Assembly: GCF_042655305.1 (NCBI RefSeq)
Contig: NZ_JBHSLR010000009.1
Direction: 5' to 3' (one strand)
Length of the DNA stretch: 64,000 bases
DNA from: Arcanobacterium_A bovis
GTDB taxonomy: Bacteria; Actinomycetota; Actinomycetes; Actinomycetales; Actinomycetaceae
The position numbers and the translations under genes are program-made. Below are positions 45,520 through 55,090 of the stretch, piece by piece; the first letter of the stretch is position 1; every line of letters begins with the position of its first letter. Under the pieces are notes generated by a model that saw only the letters and a list, made by a program, of their open reading frames with translations, was not told where the DNA came from and made no database searches.

Positions 45520-46698
45520 ATGGGTGTGGTGTTGTCGTTTGGTGCTGGGGTGCGTTTGGCGCGGGTGTGTGTGCGGTTGGTGTTGCGGCAGTCGTTTCAG
45601 GTGCAGCGTTCGGGGCGGTATGCGCCGTATATCATGCATAGTGGTTATGATGTGGAGCGGTTTGAGTCGTTGTTGCGTTTAGCGAGTGATGCTGTTGAGG
45701 CTCGTGATTTTCTTGGTGCGCGGGATTATGTTGCTGCTGGTTTAGATGTGTTGTTGGAAGAGGAGAAGCAGCCGAGGAATCTTGTGGCTTCTCTTGAGGA
45801 TTTGATGGTGTTTCTTGAGGGTTTGGCTCAAGGTAAGGTTGGTGCTGATCGTGGGTTGGCGGCGTGGTTTAAGTTAACGCATTGGTGGCGGGCTAAGAAT
45901 TCTTTGGGTGCTCCGATGGGATCGGGTGTTGAGAAGTTCACGTGGGGACATGCTGCTTTCTGTATGTTGTTTATCGGTATCAATGTGGTTGGTGCGATAA
46001 TCGCGTACGGCACCAGATCTGTTTTTCCAGTGTTGGGGCTTTTTAATCTGTATTTTGTTATTTTTGCGAGTGCCGCTTATTTGTCGACGTATGTTAAGCG
46101 TTATCTTTTATGGGGGGCATCAGGTATTCTGGGGTATTTTATTTGGTCTGCTATTCCGCAAGAGATGTCTGGGATTCGGTACACGATGTGCGCCGGCGCG
46201 TTTGTTGGTGGCCTAGCTTGTTTCGGTATTGTTTATGAGCGGGTGTTTCGTAAATCGAATAGTTTTGGTGCGATGGGGAGGATTTGGGTTCGTCAGGTGA
46301 GCAAGAAGCGTTTTGATGTGGTTGTGGAAAATGAGTTTTTTGAGGTTGTTGATCGGTTTACGATAACGAAGTTTAAAGCTTTTTTTGAACCGATCATGGC
46401 TTTTAGTTTAACCGCCGACTTGGACACTGTTACTTGTATGAATGGTGATTTGTGTGATGATTCGTGGTTTCAGATCTATCCGGCGTTAACTGCTAACCGT
46501 GTGAAGGGATGGGGTAGGAATCTTGTTCCGAAGGATTGGAAAGATTCTTATGAGACTTCCCAGGGCATGGATGAGGTTGATTTTGAGAAGTATTTTTCCA
46601 CCTTGGATGTGTCATTGATTCCACCGGGCGTGGAGTCAAATCCACGTCTTGCGTATTCGGCGTATGCCGATGATGCGAAGCCCAAGCATAAACAGTAA
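45520..46698 (+). CDS. Polytopic membrane protein, candidate Rhs immunity protein
   Basis: Family not recognised. A 392-residue protein: a polar helical N-terminal ~140 residues, four to five transmembrane segments (about 143-245), then a cytosolic domain of ~145 residues with two CxxxxxC-like cysteines (TCMNGDLC). It starts 34 bp after the Rhs stop, the usual place of an immunity gene. Codon use differs sharply from its neighbours: third positions are dominated by G and T (GTG, TTG, GGT, GGG, CGG), with few C or A. This suggests separate acquisition, as is typical of the toxin-tip/immunity end of Rhs loci. The immunity role is inferred from position only. Confidence 0.7.
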   Translation: MGVVLSFGAGVRLARVCVRLVLRQSFQVQRSGRYAPYIMHSGYDVERFESLLRLASDAVEARDFLGARDYVAAGLDVLLEEEKQPRNLVASLEDLMVFLEGLAQGKVGADRGLAAWFKLTHWWRAKNSLGAPMGSGVEKFTWGHAAFCMLFIGINVVGAIIAYGTRSVFPVLGLFNLYFVIFASAAYLSTYVKRYLLWGASGILGYFIWSAIPQEMSGIRYTMCAGAFVGGLACFGIVYERVFRKSNSFGAMGRIWVRQVSKKRFDVVVENEFFEVVDRFTITKFKAFFEPIMAFSLTADLDTVTCMNGDLCDDSWFQIYPALTANRVKGWGRNLVPKDWKDSYETSQGMDEVDFEKYFSTLDVSLIPPGVESNPRLAYSAYADDAKPKHKQ

Positions 46699-46733
46699 CC
46701 CCATAGAAAAAACGAAACGTTAACAATAGGGAA

Positions 46734-46772
46734 TAGGCAGGTTGTGAAGGTGAAGCCGCCACAACCTGCCTA
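46734..46772. terminator. Hairpin after the type VII-like operon
   Basis: A 13-bp perfect stem (46734-46746 with 46760-46772) around a 13-base loop, between the end of the operon and the convergent end of carB. No U-tract. Confidence 0.5.
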
Positions 46773-46815
46773 GCCAAGCATTCAGATCAGCAGAGCCTAG
46801 TTCCCTAGCACACTG

Positions 46816-49800
46816 TTAGCTGATCTCGTGTAACTCCACAACGGCGTCGTCGTCGCTATGAGCGATTGCCGAGGTAATTGCCTTACCGCCAGCGATTGTG
46901 GTGTAAATCGGGATTCGCATAGCTAATGCTTTTTGGCGGATTTTCGCGCCGTCTGCCACCACTTGCCCTTCAGAGTTTCCAGTATTAACCACCAAGGAGA
47001 TCTCTCCGTTGGTCATGGCATCAATGATATGTGGACGCGCCTCGGTACGCCGGTTCATGATTTGCACATGCACGCCATGATCAGCAAGGTACTGCGCAGT
47101 TCCGCGCGTGGCGCACAAGCCGAAACCGAGCATTTGCAAATTGCGGGCGATTTCCACGATTCCGGGTTTGTCCTTATCTTGAACGGACAAGAATGCCTTT
47201 CCTACCGTAGGTACGCTTCCGCCAGTTCCGATTTGTGCCTTGTGATAAGCCTGAGCAAATGACGTTCCACTTGCCATAACTTCACCAGTCGAACGCATTT
47301 CGGGACCAAGAATGGTATCTACACCAGGAAATTTTGCGAAAGGAAATACCGGAGCTTTCACCGACCAAACCTTCGGTGTGATTTCCTCGGTGCAGTTGAG
47401 CTCGGCGAGTGATTTGCCCACCATCACCAGCGCCGCGATCTTCGCGATTTGCCTGCCGGTTGCTTTGGACACGAAAGGAACGGTGCGCGAGGCTCGCGGA
47501 TTGACTTCGAGCACGTAAATCTCGCCATCTTGCACGGCGAATTGCACGTTCATTAGGCCTTTTACTTTGAGGGCTCGGGCGAGCTGATAACTCTGATGCC
47601 GAATCTGGCTCTGTATTGATTCTGGTAGCGAATGTGGAGGCAAAGAACATGTTGAGTCGCCTGAATGCACGCCTGCTTGCTCCACGTGCTCCATAATTCC
47701 AGCGATAACGGCATTCTCACCATCGCAAATGCAGTCAACGTCCACTTCAATAGCGTGAGAAAGGAACAAGTCGAGCAGCACCGGATTCTGAGGTGACACA
47801 TCAACCGCCTTGTGCATATAGTGACGCAACTGGTCGTCGTCGTAAACCACCTGCATGGCGCGACCGCCCAACACGTACGAGGGACGCACCATCAACGGAT
47901 ACCCGACTTCTTGCGCCATCTGGAGAGCTTCGTCTACTGAACGCGCGATACGATTTTCGGGCTGGAGTAGCCCACATTCGTCCACGATTTTTTGGAATCT
48001 CTCTCTGTCTTCAGCAATATCGATTGCCTCAGCAGAGGTTCCCACGATTTTCACGCCGTGTTCTTCCAATGCTCGTGCCAATTTGAGCGGAGTTTGTCCG
48101 CCATAATGAACAATGACGCCGGCAGGCTTCTCAACGTCCACAATATCGAGCACTTTTTCCAATGTTAGCGGCTCGAAATAGAGCTTATCGGAGGTGTCAT
48201 AATCGGTGGAAACCGTCTCGGGATTGCAATTGACCATGATCGTCTCATAGCCCGCTTCGCGCAAAGCGAGGGACGCATGCACGCAGCAATAATCAAATTC
48301 GATGCCTTGACCTATCCGGTTCGGGCCGCCACCCAAAACCATGATTTTGCGCTGCTGCGTGGGATCGGCTTCGCATTCTTCCTCGTAGGTGGAGTAAAGA
48401 TAAGCGGTTTCGCTCGCAAATTCGCCCGCGCAGGTATCGACCCGTTTGAACACGGGCGTTACGTTTAATTCTTGACGACGCCGGCGCACGTCGTCGTGTG
48501 AAACGCCGAGTAGCGCTGCGAGCCGCGTATCTGAAAACCCTTTTTGCTTGGCAATATATAGTATGTCGCGAGTTAATTGCTCCAAACTGAGTGTGCTGAG
48601 CTGGTTTTCTATCGCCACGAGTTCCTCTATCTGGGCGAGGTACCACGGGTCAATTGCGGTGAGCTCCTGTATTGCTTTGATCGACATTCCGGCGCGGAAG
48701 CCGTCGGCGATATACAAGATTCTGTCTGCCTTAGGAAGGGAAAGCTCTTGCTCAATAACAGCGATCTGTGCCGAATTCGATGTCGATGCCGGATGGTTTT
48801 CGGTGGCAGCGTGCGCGCCCGGGTACAGCTGCGAATCGAAGCCACTTAAACCTATCTCTAAACCGCATAGTGCCTTTTGGAGTGACTCTTGGAACGTTCT
48901 TCCCATTGCCATTACTTCGCCTACAGATTTCATCTGCGTGGTGAGATGAGGATCGGCAGCTGGGAACTTTTCGAAAGCAAAGCGTGGCACTTTAGTAACA
49001 ACATAATCGAGTGCTGGCTCAAAGGAAATCGGAGTGGCACCGCCGGTGATATCGTTGCGGAGTTCGTCGAGGGTGTAACCCACCGCTAGTTTGGCTGCCA
49101 CTTTCGCGATCGGAAATCCGGTGGCCTTTGAGGCTAGCGCAGATGACCGGCTCACACGCGGGTTCATCTCGATCACAATGATTTCACCAGTTTCAGGGTG
49201 AACGGCGAACTGAACATTCGAACCACCGGTATCTACGCCGATTTCTTGAAGCACGGCAATCGAGGCATTGCGTAGGAGCTGATATTCTTTGTCGGTGAGC
49301 GTTTGAGCTGGCGCAACGGTGATCGAATCGCCGGTGTGAATACCGCAAGGATCGAAATTCTCAATTGAGCACACGATAATGCAGTTATCAGCGCGATCTC
49401 GCACCACCTCCATCTCGAACTCTTTCCAACCCAAAATCGACTGTTCAATGAGCAGTTCGTGAGTGGGGGACTCTTCGAATCCACGCAGGCAAATATCGGT
49501 GAATTCATCTCGGTTATAGGCAATGCCACCTCCTGATCCGCCCATCGTGAACGACGGGCGGATCAGGGTGGGGAAACCAACAGCTTGCTGAGCCTGTATT
49601 GCCTCATCAAGTGTGTGGCACACAAAAGATTTCGGCGTATTCAAACCGATGCGTTCCATAGCTGCTTTGAATTTGCCGCGGTCTTCAGCTTTAGCAATCG
49701 CCTCTTCACTAGCGCCGATAAGCTCTACACCATATTTGGCAAGAACTGAATGTTTTGCTAGGTCAAGCGCGCAATTGAGCGCTGTTTGACCACCCATCGT

Positions 49801-50064
49801 AGGCAAGATGGCATCGGGTCTTTCGCGGGCAATAATTTTTTCCAGCGTGCGCCATTCAATCGGTTCGATATAGGTGGCATCTGCAACGTCAGGATCGGTC
49901 ATAATCGTTGCCGGATTGGAATTGACGAGCACAATCCGGTACCCCTCCTCGCGCAGGGCTTTACAAGCCTGAGCTCCGGAATAGTCAAATTCGCAGGCTT
50001 GGCCGATCACAATTGGACCTGCACCAATAATCAAAATAGTTTTAAGATCTGCTCGCCTTGGCAT
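46816..50064 (-). CDS. carB: Carbamoyl-phosphate synthase large subunit
   Basis: Makes carbamoyl phosphate from bicarbonate, ammonia and two ATP for arginine and pyrimidine synthesis. The 1082-residue protein has the duplicated ATP-grasp architecture: IIGAGPIVIGQACEFDYSG at the N terminus and GGGPNRIGQGIEFDYCC at the start of the second half (near residue 580). MNPRVSRSSAL and VNPRASRTVPF are the paired metal/ATP motifs, and a C-terminal MGS-like allosteric domain covers about 940-1082. It lies 81 bp downstream of carA in the same operon. Confidence 0.96.
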   Translation of the reverse strand: MPRRADLKTILIIGAGPIVIGQACEFDYSGAQACKALREEGYRIVLVNSNPATIMTDPDVADATYIEPIEWRTLEKIIARERPDAILPTMGGQTALNCALDLAKHSVLAKYGVELIGASEEAIAKAEDRGKFKAAMERIGLNTPKSFVCHTLDEAIQAQQAVGFPTLIRPSFTMGGSGGGIAYNRDEFTDICLRGFEESPTHELLIEQSILGWKEFEMEVVRDRADNCIIVCSIENFDPCGIHTGDSITVAPAQTLTDKEYQLLRNASIAVLQEIGVDTGGSNVQFAVHPETGEIIVIEMNPRVSRSSALASKATGFPIAKVAAKLAVGYTLDELRNDITGGATPISFEPALDYVVTKVPRFAFEKFPAADPHLTTQMKSVGEVMAMGRTFQESLQKALCGLEIGLSGFDSQLYPGAHAATENHPASTSNSAQIAVIEQELSLPKADRILYIADGFRAGMSIKAIQELTAIDPWYLAQIEELVAIENQLSTLSLEQLTRDILYIAKQKGFSDTRLAALLGVSHDDVRRRRQELNVTPVFKRVDTCAGEFASETAYLYSTYEEECEADPTQQRKIMVLGGGPNRIGQGIEFDYCCVHASLALREAGYETIMVNCNPETVSTDYDTSDKLYFEPLTLEKVLDIVDVEKPAGVIVHYGGQTPLKLARALEEHGVKIVGTSAEAIDIAEDRERFQKIVDECGLLQPENRIARSVDEALQMAQEVGYPLMVRPSYVLGGRAMQVVYDDDQLRHYMHKAVDVSPQNPVLLDLFLSHAIEVDVDCICDGENAVIAGIMEHVEQAGVHSGDSTCSLPPHSLPESIQSQIRHQSYQLARALKVKGLMNVQFAVQDGEIYVLEVNPRASRTVPFVSKATGRQIAKIAALVMVGKSLAELNCTEEITPKVWSVKAPVFPFAKFPGVDTILGPEMRSTGEVMASGTSFAQAYHKAQIGTGGSVPTVGKAFLSVQDKDKPGIVEIARNLQMLGFGLCATRGTAQYLADHGVHVQIMNRRTEARPHIIDAMTNGEISLVVNTGNSEGQVVADGAKIRQKALAMRIPIYTTIAGGKAITSAIAHSDDDAVVELHEIS

Positions 50065-50145
50065 GTGCAGTTATTTCCTTTCGATAGCAGTGGGGAGGGC
50101 AGACAGCTCGGCGCTTGTTCTTCGGTCATTTTTTGCCACGTGAAC

Positions 50146-51276
50146 TCAGCCATTGTGTTTGTGCATAAGCTCAATGAAATGGTCAAAAAGAAAGCCCAAG
50201 TCGTGAGGACCTGGGCTAGCTTCGGGATGACCTTGGAACGAAAATGCTGGCTGATCGTTCAATTCAAGACCTTGGAGAGAACCGTCAAATAACGAAATAT
50301 GCGTGACTTCCACATTGCTAGGCAACGAGGCCGGGTCAACACAGAATCCGTGGTTTTGACTCGTAATAAACACCCGATTGGATCGCAAGTCTTTGACCGG
50401 ATGATTCGCACCGTGGTGTCCAAATACCATTTTTTGAGTGGCGGCGCCAAGTGCCAAAGCTAGTAATTGATGCCCTAAACAGATTCCAAAAATCGGAATA
50501 CGTTCTTTGAGAATCTCTCTAATAGCCGCAACCGCATAAGTGCACGGTTCGGGATCACCAGGCCCGTTGGAGAGAAATACGCCGTGCGGTTTGAGTGCCA
50601 GCACTTCGCTTGCTGGTGTGGTAGCGGGAACGATATACACTTCGCAGCCACGATCGGCGAGCATACGGGCGATATTCGTCTTCATGCCAAAGTCATAAGC
50701 TACAACACGCCACGGCAGGGCATTGGGTTCGTCGAATTTACCATTAGGATTCCACGTACCTTCGCGATGTATGTGCAGGTGACCGCACGTTACTTCGCGC
50801 GCTAAATCTTTCCCTGCCATCGTGCCGAAAGCTTGGGCGAGCTTTTGGCCGTGTTCCACCGTAGCGTCGTCGCCCGTAAGAATCGCACCAGCTTGGCTAC
50901 CTTTTTCGCGCAGTACGCGAGTAAGACGCCGCGTGTCGATTCCTGCAATTGCTACCGTTCCGTGTTCGCTGAGATAGCTTGGAAGATCGTTTTCCGCGCG
51001 GTAATTGGATACAAAAAACGGGACATCTCTTACGATCAGTCCCGAAGCAAATATTTGTGAACTTTCTATGTCTTGCGAATTGGTTCCCGTATTTCCTATA
51101 TGAGGATAAGTGAGGGTGACGAGCTGTTGATAATATGACGGATCGGTAAGAATCTCTTGGTATCCAGTCATTGATGTATTAAAAACAACTTCGCCAACGG
51201 CTGTTCCTGCCGCTCCTACGCTGTAACCCTGAAAAGAGGTTCCATCAGCTAAGACTAACAGTGCTCTAGTTGTCAT
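50146..51276 (-). CDS. carA: Carbamoyl-phosphate synthase small (glutaminase) subunit
   Basis: Hydrolyses glutamine and channels ammonia to CarB. The class I amidotransferase domain shows SNGPGDP, the nucleophile in GICLGHQLLALA and the His/Glu pair in FQGHPEASPGPHD. The start is chosen at the ATG at 51276 (MTTRALLVLADGTSF), which fits the usual CarA N terminus and gives 376 residues. In-frame ATGs at 51285 and 51303 are alternatives; none has a clear ribosome site. A TATAAAT stretch on the minus strand about 20 bp above 51303 could be a -10 element. Confidence 0.94.
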   Translation of the reverse strand: MTTRALLVLADGTSFQGYSVGAAGTAVGEVVFNTSMTGYQEILTDPSYYQQLVTLTYPHIGNTGTNSQDIESSQIFASGLIVRDVPFFVSNYRAENDLPSYLSEHGTVAIAGIDTRRLTRVLREKGSQAGAILTGDDATVEHGQKLAQAFGTMAGKDLAREVTCGHLHIHREGTWNPNGKFDEPNALPWRVVAYDFGMKTNIARMLADRGCEVYIVPATTPASEVLALKPHGVFLSNGPGDPEPCTYAVAAIREILKERIPIFGICLGHQLLALALGAATQKMVFGHHGANHPVKDLRSNRVFITSQNHGFCVDPASLPSNVEVTHISLFDGSLQGLELNDQPAFSFQGHPEASPGPHDLGFLFDHFIELMHKHNG

Positions 51277-51363
51277 GGTTTCCATAGTAGGGCGAAAGTC
51301 CATGATCGCCAAGCGGATTTATATGTGAGTCCAGATACTAAAACGAATTTTTGCGACAGTGGT

Positions 51364-52731
51364 TCAACATTCGATCACATTGACGGCAAGGCCGCCGAGG
51401 GAGGTCTCCTTGTATTTCGACTGCATATCGAGGCCAGTTTCGCGCATAGTCTTAATAACCGAATCGAGCGACACGATATGCTTTCCATTACCACGCAATG
51501 CAGTACGAGCTGCCGCAATAGCCTTAACCGAGGCAATCGCATTGCGCTCAATACACGGCACCTGCACGAGTCCACCAACAGGATCACAGGTGAGCCCAAG
51601 GTTATGTTCCATGCCGATTTCCGCAGCGTTTTCTACCTGTTCGGGTGAACCGCCGAGCACTGCTGCCATCGCTCCTGCTGCCATTGAACACGCCGAACCG
51701 ACTTCGCCTTGGCATCCCACTTCGGCGCCAGAAATAGACGCAGTATTTTTGAAAATAATGCCAATCGCACCTGCAGTGAGCAGGAAACGCACCACGGCGT
51801 CGTCGCAAGCACCGGGTACAAAATCAAGATAGTAGCGCAAAACCGCCGGAATAATTCCAGCTGCTCCATTCGTAGGGGCTGTTACAACACGCCCGCCAGC
51901 GGCATTTTCTTCATTCACTGCCAGCGCGTAGAAAGTAATCCAATCCATACCGCGCAACGGATCATTGCTTGCACCCTCAGAAGTCAATTTTTGATACAAG
52001 CCAGGAGCACGTCGCAATACGCGTAAAGAACCAGGCAGCATGCCTTCGGTTTCACTTCCATTGCGGATGCATTCATTCATCACATCCCAGATATGGAGCA
52101 AACCTTGGCGCACTTCGCTTTCGGAGCGCCAAACCTTTTCGTTCTCCATTGCCACCTTGGCGATAGATAGGCCTGTACGCTGGCAAATTGCAAGAAGGTC
52201 AGCTGCAGTTTCATAAGGGTAGGGGATTGCTGTCTCATCGGGAACGATGGGTTCCGACGGCGAAACGTCACCGCTCACCACAAAGCCTCCGCCCACCGAG
52301 TAGTATGTGCAGTGACGAAGACTCTCGCCGTTGGCATCAAAAGCCTCGAGAATCATACCGTTCGGATGAGCAGGAAGTTCGGTACCGCCGTCGAAAATAA
52401 TATCGGAAGCGGGAGCAAACGTGATTGGAACTCGACCCGCGAGCAGGAGTTCGTGACTGCGTTCGACCTCCGCAATAGTAGGCATCACGGAGCGAGGATT
52501 GACGGTTTCAGGCACCTCGCCGAGCAGACCAAGCATGACGGCGACGTCGGTAGCATGCCCCTTGCCAGTAGATCCGAGCGAACCGTGGAGCGTACAGCGA
52601 ATATTGCCTACTTTTTCGAGATCAGAGCCGAGTTCTTCAAGGAACATATTTGCTGCGCGCATTGGACCCACCGTATGGGACGACGACGGGCCAATACCAA
52701 CTGAGAACAGGTCAAAAACGCTTAATGCCAT
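51364..52731 (-). CDS. sdaA: L-serine ammonia-lyase (serine dehydratase), single-chain
   Basis: Deaminates L-serine to pyruvate using a [4Fe-4S] cluster. The 455-residue fused alpha/beta form begins with SVFDLFSVGIGPSSSHTVGP, the conserved substrate-site segment. Cluster-ligand cysteines are expected in GCQGEVGSACSMAAGA and TCDPVGGLVQVPC in the C-terminal half. ATG start. Transcribed toward carA but with its own gap, and divergent from thrS across a 281-bp region. Confidence 0.95.
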   Translation of the reverse strand: MALSVFDLFSVGIGPSSSHTVGPMRAANMFLEELGSDLEKVGNIRCTLHGSLGSTGKGHATDVAVMLGLLGEVPETVNPRSVMPTIAEVERSHELLLAGRVPITFAPASDIIFDGGTELPAHPNGMILEAFDANGESLRHCTYYSVGGGFVVSGDVSPSEPIVPDETAIPYPYETAADLLAICQRTGLSIAKVAMENEKVWRSESEVRQGLLHIWDVMNECIRNGSETEGMLPGSLRVLRRAPGLYQKLTSEGASNDPLRGMDWITFYALAVNEENAAGGRVVTAPTNGAAGIIPAVLRYYLDFVPGACDDAVVRFLLTAGAIGIIFKNTASISGAEVGCQGEVGSACSMAAGAMAAVLGGSPEQVENAAEIGMEHNLGLTCDPVGGLVQVPCIERNAIASVKAIAAARTALRGNGKHIVSLDSVIKTMRETGLDMQSKYKETSLGGLAVNVIEC

Positions 52732-52928
52732 GGCGTAACGGTATCTTAAATTTTAACTTTATGCACTTTCTTTCTGGGGTTTCGCTTGTGTTACGGGGGA
52801 TTGAGGAAAATGTGCGGCGGAGTATTAACGAGAATGTGCGATGGCGCCGGTTGGACGCGCCGAAACCACGTACTGCCGGAACGCTTGGTAGTTAGTTTCC
52901 GCACGTCGTCGCTACACTTAGGGATTCT

Positions 52929-52957
52929 TTGACAGTTACGCGTAAACTACATACTGA
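52929..52957 (+). promoter_or_regulatory. Candidate thrS promoter
   Basis: A consensus -35 TTGACA (52929-52934) with a poor -10 (TACTGA, 52952-52957) at a 17-bp spacing, about 55 bp upstream of the thrS start. I looked for a T-box leader between here and thrS and did not see one. Confidence 0.4.
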
Positions 52958-53012
52958 TCAAAGAAATAGCTGGGTGCCCTTGTAACGCAGCCAGCCAAGC
53001 CAGGAGGCAAAT

Positions 53013-55016
53013 GTGAAACTGAGCATTGACGGAGAAAACGTAGCAATCGACGAAGCGATTAATGGAATCGACTATTTTGCTACTAACCGTTCGATTGTTG
53101 CATTGAAAGTAAACGGCGAGCTGAAGGATCTATCCACAGAGCTCACATCTCTTCCCGAAGATGCCCAGATTGAAACAGTGACGATTGGTTCCCCAGATGG
53201 ACTCAATATTTTGCGTCACTCCACCACGCATGTGCTGGCTCAGGCAGTACAGAACAAATTCCCAGACGTGAATCTCGGCATTGGTCCTTTCATCACCGAT
53301 GGTTTTTACTACGACTTCGGCAATATCGATTCTGTTACGCCTGAGCTGCTCAAAGAACTTGAAAAAGATATGAAGCGGATCGTCAAAGAGGGGCAGCGCT
53401 TTGTGCGCCGTGAGCTGTCTGAAGAGCAGGCACGCGAACTTCTTGCAGATCAGCCCTATAAAATGGAACTTGTTGATGCCAAGAGCTCCCAAGGTGACGA
53501 CATTGCTGATGGTGCTTCCATTGAGGTGGGTGGCGAAACGCTCACGTACTATGAGAACGTGCGCCGCAATGGGGAAGTGGCATGGGGCGATCTGTGCCGT
53601 GGTCCGCACCTTCCCAATACCAAACTGATCGGGAACGGTTTTTCCCTTACCCGCGCGTCGGCCGCATATTGGCGCGGCGATCAAAGCAAGGATTCGCTCC
53701 AGCGAATCTACGGTACAGCTTGGGCATCTAAAGAGGATCTGCTCGCTTACCAGGAGCGTATCGCTGAGGCCGAACGTCGCGATCACCGCAAGCTTGGTAG
53801 TGAGCTCGACCTGTTCTCATTCCCGGACGAAATTGGTTCTGGACTCGCAGTGTTCCATCCTAAGGGCGGAATTATCCGCATGGAGATGGAAAATTATTCA
53901 CGCGAAAAGCATCTCAAAGGTGGTTATGAGTTCGTCAATACTCCGCATATTACGAAGTCGAACCTCTATGAGCTTTCCGGGCACCTCGATTTCTACGCCG
54001 AGGGTATGTACCCGCCCATGCAGATGGACGAGGAGCGCGACGCCGATGGAAACATCACCAAACAGGGCGCCGATTACTACCTCAAGCCAATGAACTGCCC
54101 AATGCACAATCTCATTTACCGTGCCCGTGGGCGTTCTTACCGTGAGCTGCCGTTGCGTCTCTTTGAATTCGGTACCGTGTATCGAAACGAGAAGTCTGGT
54201 GTTATTCACGGATTGACGCGCGCTCGAGGCTTCACGCAAGACGACGCGCATATCTACTGCACCCGCGAGCAGATGAAAGATGAGCTTTCCGAGCTCCTCA
54301 CATTTGTGCTTGATCTGCTCAAAGACTATGGTCTTGACGATTTCTACCTCGAACTTTCCACCAAGGATCCGAAGAAATTCGTTGGTGACGACGATATCTG
54401 GGAAGAGGCCACCCGCACACTCGAAGAAGTGGCGCATGAGTCGGGCTTGGAGCTCGTTCCTGACCCAGAAGGTGCGGCTTTCTACGGACCGAAGATTTCG
54501 GTGCAGGCAAAAGACGCACTTGGCCGCACCTGGCAGATGTCTACTATCCAGCTCGACTTTAACCTCCCACAGCGTTTCAACCTCGAATACACTGCGTCTG
54601 ATGGCTCGCGTCAGCAGCCAGTGATGATTCATCGTGCACTGTTTGGCTCGATCGAGCGTTTCTTCGGTGTGCTAACAGAGCACTATGCGGGTTCATTCCC
54701 TGCTTGGTTGGCTCCTGTTCAGGTGCGGTGCGTTCCAGTGGCGGATGCCTTTGATTCATATCTGGACGACGTCGCTGCCAAGCTTCGCGAGCACGGCGTG
54801 CGTGTGGAAGTGGATAAGTCCGATGATCGGTTCCCGAAGAAGATTCGCAACGCATCTAAAGACAAGATTCCATTTACGTTGATCGCTGGTGGAGAGGACG
54901 TGGAAGCAGGAGCTGTGTCGTTCCGCATGCGTGACGGTTCCCAAGATAACGGCGTTCCGGTAGAGGAAGCCATCACACGCATTGTCGATCAGATCAAAAA
55001 TCACGTAAACCAGTAG
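53013..55016 (+). CDS. thrS: Threonyl-tRNA synthetase
   Basis: Charges tRNA-Thr; 667 residues. An N-terminal TGS domain, the editing domain (RHSTTHVLAQAV) and the class II catalytic core are all present: motif 2 in YRNEKSGVIHGLTRARGF, motif 3 in HRALFGSIERFFGVL, and the zinc-site Cys in MNCPMH. A C-terminal anticodon-binding domain follows. The start is GTG at 53013 with AGGAGG (53002-53007) five bases upstream; the overlapping ATG at 53011 is out of frame. A hairpin terminator follows the gene. Confidence 0.97.
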   Translation: MKLSIDGENVAIDEAINGIDYFATNRSIVALKVNGELKDLSTELTSLPEDAQIETVTIGSPDGLNILRHSTTHVLAQAVQNKFPDVNLGIGPFITDGFYYDFGNIDSVTPELLKELEKDMKRIVKEGQRFVRRELSEEQARELLADQPYKMELVDAKSSQGDDIADGASIEVGGETLTYYENVRRNGEVAWGDLCRGPHLPNTKLIGNGFSLTRASAAYWRGDQSKDSLQRIYGTAWASKEDLLAYQERIAEAERRDHRKLGSELDLFSFPDEIGSGLAVFHPKGGIIRMEMENYSREKHLKGGYEFVNTPHITKSNLYELSGHLDFYAEGMYPPMQMDEERDADGNITKQGADYYLKPMNCPMHNLIYRARGRSYRELPLRLFEFGTVYRNEKSGVIHGLTRARGFTQDDAHIYCTREQMKDELSELLTFVLDLLKDYGLDDFYLELSTKDPKKFVGDDDIWEEATRTLEEVAHESGLELVPDPEGAAFYGPKISVQAKDALGRTWQMSTIQLDFNLPQRFNLEYTASDGSRQQPVMIHRALFGSIERFFGVLTEHYAGSFPAWLAPVQVRCVPVADAFDSYLDDVAAKLREHGVRVEVDKSDDRFPKKIRNASKDKIPFTLIAGGEDVEAGAVSFRMRDGSQDNGVPVEEAITRIVDQIKNHVNQ

Positions 55017-55020
55017 AGTG

Positions 55021-55055
55021 TTTGGTGCAGGCGTTTTTGAGGCGCCTGCACCAAA
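55021..55055 (+). terminator. Hairpin after thrS
   Basis: A perfect 13-bp stem (55021-55033 with 55043-55055) around a nine-base T-rich loop, starting four bases after the thrS stop. No downstream U-tract. Confidence 0.65.
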
Positions 55056-55090
55056 CCAGCACCTGAAATTGATTTTCGTGGGGAGGATAG

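Larger units (their letters stand above)
29236..46698. other. Type VII-like secretion locus with Rhs toxin (composite region)
   Basis: A divergent WXG100-like gene and six co-directional genes spaced or overlapping so tightly that they form one operon of about 17 kb: exported coiled-coil protein, tethered periplasmic-binding-fold protein, FHA/FtsK-SpoIIIE ATPase, transmembrane Ser/Thr kinase, Rhs protein, polytopic membrane protein. The region reads as richer in A+T than the flanking housekeeping genes. No EccB, EccD, EccE, mycosin, transposase or integrase gene is present. Confidence 0.7.

Noticed and set aside
52732..53012. Possible T-box riboswitch before thrS
   Set aside because: A GGGTGCC stretch at about 52971 recalled a T-box, but the conserved T-box bulge sequence, specifier stem and antiterminator could not be found.
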